Source: KACC-23026 sp963829575 (lineage in GTDB: Bacteria; Bacillota; Bacilli; Bacillales; Sporolactobacillaceae). From it: a stretch of 64,000 nt of DNA. Under the pieces are notes generated by a model. It was not told where the DNA came from. It searched no databases and saw only the letters and a program-made list of their open reading frames with translations. The position numbers and the translations under genes were made by a program. The first letter of the stretch is position 1, and every line of letters begins with the position of its first letter. The DNA lies in assembly GCA_963829575.1 (NCBI GenBank), contig CAWHJF010000013.1, forward strand, positions 372,001-436,000, read 5' to 3'. Positions 17,249 to 25,149 of the stretch are shown piece by piece.

Positions 17249-17330
17249 ACGGAGTCCATGTATTGAAAGGAATAAAGGCGAAATCGTGACAGGTGGTCGT
17301 TATCAGTTGACGCATAATTAACCGGTGAGT
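17214..17330 (+). pseudogene. Possible C-terminal remnant of an RND periplasmic adaptor
   Basis: One frame reads DDAPSNEDEINGVHVLKGIK and, after a one-base shift, KGEIVTGGRYQLTHN then stop. The pattern 'V-x-V-L-x-G-(I/L)-K-x-G-x-x-V-x-G-x-Y-x-L' is the usual C-terminal end of membrane-fusion (HlyD/AcrA-type) proteins. It stands right before an RND pump, where such a gene is expected. The match is short and was judged by eye. Confidence 0.35.
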
Positions 17331-17406
17331 ACAATTAGCAGTGAATGGGATAATGAAACGTCCAGAGATCATGGGGATTACATAAAAAAGATAAGGGAGA
17401 GGCGAG

Positions 17407-20400
17407 ATGAAGTCGTTTATAAATTTCAATCTAAGAAATAAATTTGCCTTATTGCTTATGACGTTAATTGTTGTAGCAGGCGGATTGTATTCTGGTATGA
17501 GGATGAAAATGGAAACAATACCAGATATCACGATTCCATTGATTACGATCACAACGGTGGATCCAGGCGCGACGCCTCAACAAATTTCCGACCAAATCAC
17601 GGTTCCAATGGAAAATGCCGTGAAGAATCTAAATGGTGTCGACACGGTGAGTTCATCTTCCTCCTCTAACGTGTCCTCGATTCAGATTCAATACAAATTT
17701 GGCAAGGACATGGACAAAGCGCTTGCTGAGGTCAAAGATTCACTTACTAATGTTACTCTACCTGATCATGTAAACGCACCAAAAGTATCTCGGTTAAGCT
17801 TTAACCAAATGCCAGTCATCACCTTAAGTGCGACAGGTAAAGGTATCGATATGACAAGCTTAACGAAACGCGTTGAAAATGACATTGAGCCGACCTTAAG
17901 CGGTTTGGATGGTGTTGCTTCTGTTAGCGTTACGGGTCAGCAAACTCAAGAGGTTCAGTTGAAATTCAAGGAAAAGAAATTGAAAGCACTTGGTTTGACA
18001 GACACACAAGTGGAACAGTTGATCAAAGCCTCGGCCGTAAATATGCCACTTGGTCTATATACGTTAGACAAAAAGCAGAAGTCCATTGTAGTGAATGGCA
18101 ACATTCAATCACTAGATGACTTGAAAAACATGCCGATCACGTATACCCCTCAGATGCCGACTACACAATTGGGTGCAAGTGCTCAAGGTATGAGTGGATC
18201 ACAAGGAATAGGATCTACGAGAGGGCAAACGGCTCAATCTGGAGGACCTTCTGCTGGAACGGGTCCCATGGCAACTAACACCACGAGTGGAGCAGGCTCT
18301 GCTACACTTCAGAAGCCATCAATGAGTAAACTTCCAACCATTGCCCTCAAAGACCTTGCGGATTTAACTTTGGTCAAAAAAGTGGATTCGATTTCTAAAA
18401 CAAATGGCAAAGACTCCATCAGTCTTCAGGTCATTAAGTCGCCTGATGCTAATACTGTGGATGTGGTCAATGCTGTAAAAGATCAAATGAAACAGTTTAA
18501 AAAAGATTATAAAGATGTGAGTTTAATTTCGACCTATGACCAAGGCAAACCTATTGTGGACTCGGTTCATACGATGCTCAGTAAGGCGCTGTTCGGTGCC
18601 CTTTTTGCGATGCTGATCATTTTATTATTCTTACGCAACGTTCGAACAACTATAATTTCAGTTGTATCAATTCCGCTATCGATTTTAATTTCTTTACTTA
18701 TATTAGATCGGATGCATGTGACCTTAAATATGATGACGTTAGGCGCCATGACCGTTGCGATAGGTCGGGTGGTAGATGACTCCATCGTTGTTATTGAAAA
18801 CATCTATCGGAGAATTGCCTTAGATGGTGAGACATTACACGGACGTGACTTAATTCGTGAAGCGACACAAGAAATGTTCCGTCCAATCGCCTCTTCCACA
18901 ATTGTCACCATTGCCGTCTTTCTACCAATGGCTTTTGTCTCTGGAATGGTCGGCCAATTATTTATGCCATTTGCTTTAACCGTCGTGTTTGCCCTTCTTT
19001 CCTCACTTTTAGTTGCGGTGACGGTTGTGCCAGCAATGGCGCATCGCTTGCTAGGACGTGGCGTTAAACGCCGGAAAACGTCTGAACAGGAGAGGCCAAA
19101 TGCGATTGCGCGGTTTTATAGAAGAGTGCTTCAGTGGGCGCTTAATCACAAATGGATCACTTCAGGGATTGCGGTACTTCTATTAATCGCAAGCTTAGCT
19201 TTGGTTCCAAGGATTGGTATGAGCTTCTTACCTAGCCAAGAACAGAAGATGATCATTGAGACCTATAATCCAGATCCAGGTCAGACATTGGATGATGTGA
19301 AGAAGGTTGCCGCTCAAACAGAAAAGTATTTGGAAGGACGAAAAGGCGTCAAAACGATTCAGTATTCTTTGGGCGGTGGCAATCCAATGGATCCAACGTC
19401 ATCGAACCAAGCGCTGTTCTTTGTCGAATATAATGATCAAGTAAAGGACTTTACTAAGGAACAAGCCCAAGTCTCAAAAGACTTAAAAGCTCAGAAAAAC
19501 CAGGGTGAATGGAAGGCACAAGACTTTTCTTCCACTGGAAGTTCGAACCAAATGTCCATTGATCTTCATGGGGATTCGATTGACGGACTCAAGCCAGTGG
19601 TAGCGAAGGTAGAGGCCATTCTAAAAAAACAACCACAATTGGAACAGGTGGACTCGAGCCTTTCGAAGTCTTACCAGGAATACACGTTTGAAGCCGACCT
19701 AAAAAAGTTAAGCCAAAACGGTTTAACCGCGGCACAAGTGGGATTAGCACTGAGTCCACAAACTAATTCGAATGCCTTAACGACCGTAAAGGTAGGTAAT
19801 AAAAAGGTGGACGTCTATGTGAAAACGGCTTCGAAAACCTATTCGAATGTTCAAGATCTTTTGGACCAAAAGATTACAACACCACTCGGAAAGCAAGTAA
19901 AGGTGGGCGATGTTGTCACATCGAAAAAAGGAACAACAGCGGATACAATCACGCACCAAGATGGGAAAATTTCAGTTAGTGTCTCAGCTAAGGTAAAAGG
20001 CAATAATGTTGCTAAGGTGTCTAAAAATGTTCAAATGGAATTAGACAAGTTGAAAATGCCATCGGGTGTGAGTGCCTCAATGGGCGGTGTGACCAAAGAT
20101 ATGAAGCAATCCTTCTCACAACTTGGTCTGGCGATGCTTGCTGCTATTGCGATTGTCTATTTGATCCTTGTAATTACGTTTGGCGGAGCGCTTGCCCCAT
20201 TTGCCATTCTTTTCTCGCTTCCGTTTACAATTATTGGGGGTCTAGTCGGGTTATGGATTTCTGGCGAGTCACTTAGTATTTCAGCCATGATCGGAGCGTT
20301 GATGTTGATTGGAATTGTCGTGACGAACGCGATTGTGTTAATTGATCGCGTCATCCATAAAGAACGTGAAGGATTATCGACACGTGATGCCTTACTTGAA

Positions 20401-20628
20401 GCGGGGATGACTCGAATTCGCCCGATCTTAATGACCGCTATTGCCACAATCTTTGCGCTCTTACCTCTCGCTCTCGGCTATGAAAGCAGTGGCTTTATCA
20501 GCAAAGGCTTAGGTATTACGGTTATTGGTGGATTGGCGAGCTCAACGCTCTTAACGCTTTTAATTGTGCCAATCGTCTACGAAGCACTAAGCAAACTACG
20601 TCGTAAACCCAAAACAATAGAAGCGTAA
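17407..20628 (+). CDS. swrC: RND-superfamily efflux pump (SwrC/AcrB-like)
   Basis: 1073 residues; ATG 17407 follows AAGGGAGAGG. It has the RND layout: helix 1, a large external loop (to about 375), helices 2-6, a second external loop (about 610-890) and helices 8-12. The proton-relay pair appears as GRVVDDSIVVIENI near residue 455. External loop 1 has a low-complexity Gly/Ser/Thr insert (about residues 257-300), unusual for the family. The nearest functional model is B. subtilis SwrC (YerP), which exports surfactin and other amphiphiles without a known adaptor. Exact substrates are unknown. A strong terminator follows. Confidence 0.85.
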   Translation: MKSFINFNLRNKFALLLMTLIVVAGGLYSGMRMKMETIPDITIPLITITTVDPGATPQQISDQITVPMENAVKNLNGVDTVSSSSSSNVSSIQIQYKFGKDMDKALAEVKDSLTNVTLPDHVNAPKVSRLSFNQMPVITLSATGKGIDMTSLTKRVENDIEPTLSGLDGVASVSVTGQQTQEVQLKFKEKKLKALGLTDTQVEQLIKASAVNMPLGLYTLDKKQKSIVVNGNIQSLDDLKNMPITYTPQMPTTQLGASAQGMSGSQGIGSTRGQTAQSGGPSAGTGPMATNTTSGAGSATLQKPSMSKLPTIALKDLADLTLVKKVDSISKTNGKDSISLQVIKSPDANTVDVVNAVKDQMKQFKKDYKDVSLISTYDQGKPIVDSVHTMLSKALFGALFAMLIILLFLRNVRTTIISVVSIPLSILISLLILDRMHVTLNMMTLGAMTVAIGRVVDDSIVVIENIYRRIALDGETLHGRDLIREATQEMFRPIASSTIVTIAVFLPMAFVSGMVGQLFMPFALTVVFALLSSLLVAVTVVPAMAHRLLGRGVKRRKTSEQERPNAIARFYRRVLQWALNHKWITSGIAVLLLIASLALVPRIGMSFLPSQEQKMIIETYNPDPGQTLDDVKKVAAQTEKYLEGRKGVKTIQYSLGGGNPMDPTSSNQALFFVEYNDQVKDFTKEQAQVSKDLKAQKNQGEWKAQDFSSTGSSNQMSIDLHGDSIDGLKPVVAKVEAILKKQPQLEQVDSSLSKSYQEYTFEADLKKLSQNGLTAAQVGLALSPQTNSNALTTVKVGNKKVDVYVKTASKTYSNVQDLLDQKITTPLGKQVKVGDVVTSKKGTTADTITHQDGKISVSVSAKVKGNNVAKVSKNVQMELDKLKMPSGVSASMGGVTKDMKQSFSQLGLAMLAAIAIVYLILVITFGGALAPFAILFSLPFTIIGGLVGLWISGESLSISAMIGALMLIGIVVTNAIVLIDRVIHKEREGLSTRDALLEAGMTRIRPILMTAIATIFALLPLALGYESSGFISKGLGITVIGGLASSTLLTLLIVPIVYEALSKLRRKPKTIEA

Positions 20629-20635
20629 TTTAATG

Positions 20636-20674
20636 AAGAGGCGGACCCTTTTTGGGTCAGCCTCTTATTTTTTT
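20636..20674 (+). terminator. Terminator after the RND pump
   Basis: Stem AAGAGGC-GGACCC with GGGTC-AGCCTCTT (20636-20648, 20654-20666, one mismatch), loop TTTTT, then ATTTTTTT. Confidence 0.85.
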
Positions 20675-20676
20675 GT

Positions 20677-22038
20677 CTATTGCCCTGAAAAATAGTTCAG
20701 CAAACCTTGGTAGACGCCATCGGCCACTTCTCCTTGATAGGTGGCGTTATGTACTGCCGCATCTTCTGCTTTATTTGAGAGAAAGCCGAGTTCGATTAAT
20801 GTGCTTGGCTGAGTATTGTTTCGCAACACGTACAAGTTATCAAAATGAGTGCCGCGGTTATGCCTCCCTGTCGCCTGAACGACGCCCTTTAGTATGTCTG
20901 AAGCGAGCCGGGAATCGCGGTTTTTATTAAAGTAAAAATCATTGATCCCGTTAATAAAATGTAGCGGAGATGAATTATAGTGAAAGCTTATAAACGCATC
21001 CGCTTGTGATTGATTGGAGAGAGTGACGCGATCCTGTAAAGTCGGATAGGTATCCCCGCTCCGCGTCATGATGACATGGGCACCAGCTTTTTCAAGCTTT
21101 TCTTGTACGGCTTGGGCTGTTTGTAGCGTTAAGATTTTCTCGGGCGTTCCATCCACACCGGTTGTTCCATTGTCTTTTCCACCATGTCCTGCGTCGAGCA
21201 CAATCGTTTGACCTGAAAGGGAATTGGTGGTGACGATTGAATTAGAGGCTACTTTCGTCGAGGGCTCGCTCGTTTTAGAGTCAGGAGTGGTGGTGGTTTG
21301 AACGGCCTCCGACTGATTAGAAGGAGTCAGTTTAAGGTAATGGTCAGAGACCCAACCCGTCTCGCCAGACTGGGTTCGGATCCAAGCCCAACCCGATTGT
21401 TCAGCTTCAATAAAAACGGAATCGTTTTGTTTTAAGTAGCCGACGATACTACTTGAGACTGAACTGGATTGACGAATCGTCAAAGCATGAGCGGATACAG
21501 TAGCCGCTTGTGAGTCGGTTGGATGGCCAATTTGCTTCTGGGTGATTAACGCCGCTGAAACCCAACCTGCTCCGTTTGGTGATTGGACTTCAACTAGCCC
21601 ATCTTTTTGATCTAAAAGCGGATAAATCGTATCTGTTGTAAGATGAGAAATGATTTTGGCCTGGAGGCTCGCAGATTGATGGACATTCAATCCTTTTACC
21701 TTTGAGACGACTCCCATCTGGACGGTATCCGTTGTGGAACGAAGATACGTTGCATTGACCCACCCCATCTTATTGTTAGTGAGTTTAATTTGATCCCAAT
21801 TATGGTCAGAAGCATAGACCTCATAGACGTCACCTTTTTGAACCTCTGTTAGGATTTGACCATCCAATCCTGGAAGAGATCGAACATTTAATTGATTAGT
21901 TGTCACCATCACTTTAGGTAAAGAATTGGCCATCGCTGTTTCTTGATGGTGGGAGAAAAATACGAATAAGGGCAAGAGTGCAATTCCAAGGATCCATACA
22001 AATTGAAGCAGGTGTTTTCTTTTGGGTAGTTTGAACAT
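20677..22038 (-). CDS. N-acetylmuramoyl-L-alanine amidase with SH3b repeats
   Basis: 453 residues from ATG 22038 (GGAGG eight bases before; TTG 22062 would lie upstream of this site). A signal peptide spans about residues 1-37. Three bacterial SH3 domains follow (about 45-100, 108-165 and 175-235), then a Ser/Thr linker and an Amidase_3 domain from about 272. Zinc and catalytic residues are visible: His in LDAGHGG, Glu in TPEKILT, His in SFHYNSS and Glu in LIELGFLSN. It is an exported cell-wall hydrolase cutting the peptide stem from MurNAc, with SH3b domains for wall binding. It resembles YrvJ/CwlC-type enzymes. It is transcribed alone. Confidence 0.92.
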   Translation of the reverse strand: MFKLPKRKHLLQFVWILGIALLPLFVFFSHHQETAMANSLPKVMVTTNQLNVRSLPGLDGQILTEVQKGDVYEVYASDHNWDQIKLTNNKMGWVNATYLRSTTDTVQMGVVSKVKGLNVHQSASLQAKIISHLTTDTIYPLLDQKDGLVEVQSPNGAGWVSAALITQKQIGHPTDSQAATVSAHALTIRQSSSVSSSIVGYLKQNDSVFIEAEQSGWAWIRTQSGETGWVSDHYLKLTPSNQSEAVQTTTTPDSKTSEPSTKVASNSIVTTNSLSGQTIVLDAGHGGKDNGTTGVDGTPEKILTLQTAQAVQEKLEKAGAHVIMTRSGDTYPTLQDRVTLSNQSQADAFISFHYNSSPLHFINGINDFYFNKNRDSRLASDILKGVVQATGRHNRGTHFDNLYVLRNNTQPSTLIELGFLSNKAEDAAVHNATYQGEVADGVYQGLLNYFSGQ

Positions 22039-22241
22039 ATGTGTAACCTCCATCTCTAGCAAATTCTAAAACTAGTATGGACAGGCTGAATGAAATCTAT
22101 AAGTGCTCAACCCAAAAAAGTAGATTAGAAGACCGTTTTTTTGTGTGAGCGTGTTCCAATTCCTTCTTTTACTTAGAAATAAAGTCCTGTATAGTTATGA
22201 ATTATAGAAATTATTTAAAAATAAAGGATGGAGGATAGAAG

Positions 22242-22769
22242 ATGCTTAGTCTGCGTCGATTAGTGGGAATGGGATGTGTAGGTTTACTACTTTGTCTTTT
22301 ATGGGGAACGCTTGGGGGGAAAGTTGTCTCTGCTCATGCTGAGTTAGTGTCTAGTAACCCGGTTGATGGATCAAGTGTTCAGGGGCCAGTTCAAGATGTG
22401 CTTCTTAATTTTGGCGAAGGTGTAAAGCATATGAGTGACATGACGATAAAAGATAATCAAGGCAATACTTATAAAGTAGGATCCTATTCGTATAACGGAA
22501 AACAAGTCGTCGTCCACCTTGCTGACCCACTACCAAAAGGAGCCATTCGTTTTTCATGGACAACACTTAGCGAGGATGGCCATGAATCACCAGGCTCGTT
22601 AAAATTTACCGTCGGGAATGGGGAAACGAATCCCCCAAAAAAAACGACAAACACCCATACAACAGAATCGAAACATAGCAATGTGCTGGTAACGGTGTTG
22701 CTTGGGATTCTATTTCTTTTAATTATCATTGGATTTTTTGCGATGCTTAGACGACAAAATAAAAAATAG
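22242..22769 (+). CDS. CopC-domain copper-binding protein, membrane anchored
   Basis: 175 residues; ATG 22242 follows GGATGGAGG. A signal peptide (1-30) ends at VVSA, placing His at the mature N-terminus (HAELVSSNP), the first Cu(II) ligand of CopC. SEDGHESPGSLKF near residue 107 supplies the Asp/His ligands. A Thr/Lys linker and a C-terminal membrane helix (about 147-168) tether it outside the membrane. CopC-type proteins bind Cu(II) and, in Bacilli, act with CopD/YcnJ in copper handling. No CopD domain or gene is adjacent. It is a single-gene unit with terminator. Confidence 0.88.
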   Translation: MLSLRRLVGMGCVGLLLCLLWGTLGGKVVSAHAELVSSNPVDGSSVQGPVQDVLLNFGEGVKHMSDMTIKDNQGNTYKVGSYSYNGKQVVVHLADPLPKGAIRFSWTTLSEDGHESPGSLKFTVGNGETNPPKKTTNTHTTESKHSNVLVTVLLGILFLLIIIGFFAMLRRQNKK

Positions 22770-22776
22770 TAAAAAG

Positions 22777-22833
22777 AAAGCAACACATTCTCTGCGCTCA
22801 AATGATAAAGGGCGGAAGCGTGTTGCTTTTTTT
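22777..22833 (+). terminator. Terminator after the CopC-domain gene
   Basis: 10-bp stem AAAGCAACAC / GTGTTGCTTT (22777-22786, 22820-22829) with a long loop and a seven-T tail. Confidence 0.75.
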
Positions 22834-22890
22834 ACTCTTTAATTTTGGTTGTGATGGGTTGTACTGTAAGAAGAAGGGTGGAGAACTTTT

Positions 22891-23127
22891 TTATAAGGAC
22901 CGTTTGAAGCCTTCGAACATTTTTCGTAGAATCTGAAGCTCATTAATTTGCAAAGTGATGCATTCATAGTTCTTGTCAATTTGTTCTTCTAACGCGTTAA
23001 TAGCCTCGAGTTGCTCCAAAAGGCCTTGTGTTTCATAAAGGTGTTCAAGATTTGTAGATGAATTAGAACGTTGGTCATTCCAGTTGTGATCGGCTACGAG
23101 GTTTAAAATCATAGAATGTTGAGCCAC
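22891..23127 (-). CDS. Small coiled-coil protein, unknown
   Basis: 78 residues starting at GTG 23127, seven bases after AGGAGGAG; the longer frame has no site. The C-terminal 45 residues are strongly helical with heptad-like Leu/Ile spacing (LEQLEAINALEEQIDKNYE...LRKMFEGF), suggesting a coiled coil. There is no signal peptide or membrane segment. I do not recognise a family. It lies between the CopC gene and the ctaB terminator, on the same strand as the quinol oxidase operon but separated from it by that terminator. Confidence 0.65.
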   Translation of the reverse strand: MAQHSMILNLVADHNWNDQRSNSSTNLEHLYETQGLLEQLEAINALEEQIDKNYECITLQINELQILRKMFEGFKRSL

Positions 23128-23224
23128 AGGGGGTCTCCTCCTAAATGAATAGTAAATCTTCATGTGACGGGTTGTCCGAACACTTGACTTTACCCACAAA
23201 CGAACAGACTTAAACCTATAAATT

Positions 23225-23262
23225 ACAAAAAAATCCATCACCTTGATTAAGAGGTAATGGAT
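23225..23262 (-). terminator. Terminator of the qoxABCD-ctaB operon
   Basis: On the minus strand a 12-bp stem with one mismatch pairs AAATCCATTACCT and AGGTGATGGATTT, followed by seven T. It lies directly after the ctaB stop codon. Confidence 0.85.
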
Positions 23263-23270
23263 TTTCTTTA

Positions 23271-24185
23271 TTAGAAAAAGGCTTGCCAGAGTGTGACGCC
23301 TACCATCAAGCTAAAGAGTGCTGGAAGGACGACGAGTGACGCAATAAAGGTGCGCATTGCCCATTTGATTTCATGATCCGGTTCACGTATTAACAACCAA
23401 GTCACAATTAGAAAACCGAGACCAATAAGACCTGATGCAACAGCATAGAATAAACCAAAGTGATGAACAATGGCAAGGCCTAAAATAGTAAGAAACAAGA
23501 TAAACGTATAAACAAAACTCTGAACTTTAGTGGTGCGTGCGCCTCGGACAACGGGCATCATTGGTACGTTGGCGCGCTTATAGTCACTATTTTTATAGAG
23601 TGCAAGTGCCCAAAAGTGTGCCGGTGTCCAGAAGAATATGATGAGAAACATTGCCCATGCTGTCAGACTAAGATGGCCGGTTACAGCAGCCCAGCCGACG
23701 AGCGGCGGAATCGCACCTGCGCCTCCACCAATGACAATATTCTGTGGTGTTCGGCGTTTTAGGAGAACGGTATAGACGACCGCGTAATAGAGATAACCCG
23801 CAACTGAGAGAATCGCAGACACGAGGTTTGCACCAAAGTAAAAAACGAAGAAAGAAGCCATTCCAAGTATAATAGCAAAGGCGAGTGCAGACGTTGGTTG
23901 AATGATCCCTTGTGGAATCGGACGGTTCTGCGTTCTGGACATGATTTGATCAATGTCCTTGTCGTACCACATATTAAAAGCAGCCGCTCCACCACCAGAT
24001 AATCCCAGACCGATTAAGAGAACAAAAGTGGTCAATAGATCAGGGAAGCCCCCTGCGGCGACAATTGCCGCAGAGTAGGCTGTAAAAAGTAAAAGCGCAT
24101 TAATTCTTGGTTTGGTGAGGATCAGATATCCTCGTAGTCGATCGATGGCAGAGGAACGAGATAAAGCTAATTCTATTGCAGACAT
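23271..24185 (-). CDS. ctaB: Protoheme IX farnesyltransferase (heme O synthase)
   Basis: 304 residues; ATG 24185 with AGGAGAACTGAG upstream. It is a polytopic UbiA-type prenyltransferase with the first Asp-rich motif in NMWYDKDIDQIMSRTQNRP (about residues 71-89) and the second near YKNSDYKRANVPM. CtaB/CyoE adds a farnesyl group to heme b to give heme O, the precursor of heme A. It ends the quinol oxidase operon, as expected for a cofactor gene. No ctaA (heme A synthase) is in the window; aa3-type enzymes need it, so it should lie elsewhere. Confidence 0.95.
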   Translation of the reverse strand: MSAIELALSRSSAIDRLRGYLILTKPRINALLLFTAYSAAIVAAGGFPDLLTTFVLLIGLGLSGGGAAAFNMWYDKDIDQIMSRTQNRPIPQGIIQPTSALAFAIILGMASFFVFYFGANLVSAILSVAGYLYYAVVYTVLLKRRTPQNIVIGGGAGAIPPLVGWAAVTGHLSLTAWAMFLIIFFWTPAHFWALALYKNSDYKRANVPMMPVVRGARTTKVQSFVYTFILFLTILGLAIVHHFGLFYAVASGLIGLGFLIVTWLLIREPDHEIKWAMRTFIASLVVLPALFSLMVGVTLWQAFF

Positions 24186-24200
24186 CTCAGTTCTCCTTTC

Positions 24201-24521
24201 TTATGAAACCTGTGAATTAAAGGTCATAATCCAGATTGTACCGCCAATGACGCAGATTGCAAAAAAGAGACCAAGTGATAGAGCAATAACGTGGTACAGA
24301 GGACCATCAGATTCTGTAAAGTGCATAAAGAAGTAAAGTTGAACCGCAATTTGCAAACAAGCTAAGATCAAAATAATCACAATGACTGCCGCAAAAGAAA
24401 GGGCACCTGATAACCCTAACCACAGTGCTACGAACGTTAAGACTAGAGAAAGGATAAAACCGATCAAATTCTTCATTGGAATCATAGGTGCATTGGACGG
24501 ATTGGAATTGTTTCCGCTCAT
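24201..24521 (-). CDS. qoxD: aa3-type quinol oxidase subunit IV
   Basis: 106 residues. ATG 24521 overlaps the qoxC stop as TAATG, with CAGGGGTG upstream. Three membrane helices (about 21-42, 48-70 and 80-103) with the subunit-IV loop motif YFFMHFTESDGP. This small subunit is thought to aid assembly of the CuB site in quinol oxidases. It is translationally coupled to qoxC. Confidence 0.92.
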   Translation of the reverse strand: MSGNNSNPSNAPMIPMKNLIGFILSLVLTFVALWLGLSGALSFAAVIVIILILACLQIAVQLYFFMHFTESDGPLYHVIALSLGLFFAICVIGGTIWIMTFNSQVS

Positions 24522-25147
24522 TATGAAATCACCCCTGTCATATAAACAACTGTAAAGATAAAGACCCAAACGATATCAAGGAAGTGCCAATAGATTCCTA
24601 CAACAAAGGCTTTACGTGCCGTTACTGGTGTAATGCCAAAACGGATCACTTGGGTAAGGATGGAGAACATCCAGAAAATCCCGATCGTCACGTGAGCTCC
24701 GTGGGTCCCAACTAAAGTAAAGAAAGCTGAGAGAAACGCACTACGCTGCATAGTTGCGCCAATAGATGCGTAATGTACGAATTCACTAATCTCGTATCCA
24801 ACAAAGACTAGGCCTAAAAGAAGGGTCACAATCATCCAACCGACCATACGGGACTTATTATTGTTTCTCATGGCAAAGATGGATAAGCTTCCTGTAAAGC
24901 TACTTGCTAAAAGTGCTACTGTCTCAATCATGAACCCTTTGACTTCAAATAATTGCTTAGCAGTTGGTCCACCGTCTGTGTGGTTGCTAAGAATAATATA
25001 TGTTGCAAATAAACAAGAAAATAGAATAAGGTCAGTGGCTAGGAAAATCCAAAAACCTAATATATTTAACCGACCGGTTTCCGTTGAATATTCTAGGGGG
25101 AGTGCATGACTTTTGCCATGTACTCCTTTTTGTGAAATTGAACTCAT
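24521..25147 (-). CDS. qoxC: aa3-type quinol oxidase subunit III
   Basis: 208 residues with five membrane helices, normal for subunit III of the quinol-oxidase branch. Typical motifs: GFWIFLATDLILFSCLFATY in the first helix, FLVGTHGAHV-like GTHGAHVTIGIFWM, and the C-terminal YWHFLDIVWVFIF. It starts two bases after the qoxB stop (ATG 25147), with GGGAGG inside the end of qoxB as ribosome site. It stabilises subunit I in the terminal oxidase. Confidence 0.95.
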   Translation of the reverse strand: MSSISQKGVHGKSHALPLEYSTETGRLNILGFWIFLATDLILFSCLFATYIILSNHTDGGPTAKQLFEVKGFMIETVALLASSFTGSLSIFAMRNNNKSRMVGWMIVTLLLGLVFVGYEISEFVHYASIGATMQRSAFLSAFFTLVGTHGAHVTIGIFWMFSILTQVIRFGITPVTARKAFVVGIYWHFLDIVWVFIFTVVYMTGVIS

Positions 25148-25149
25148 TT

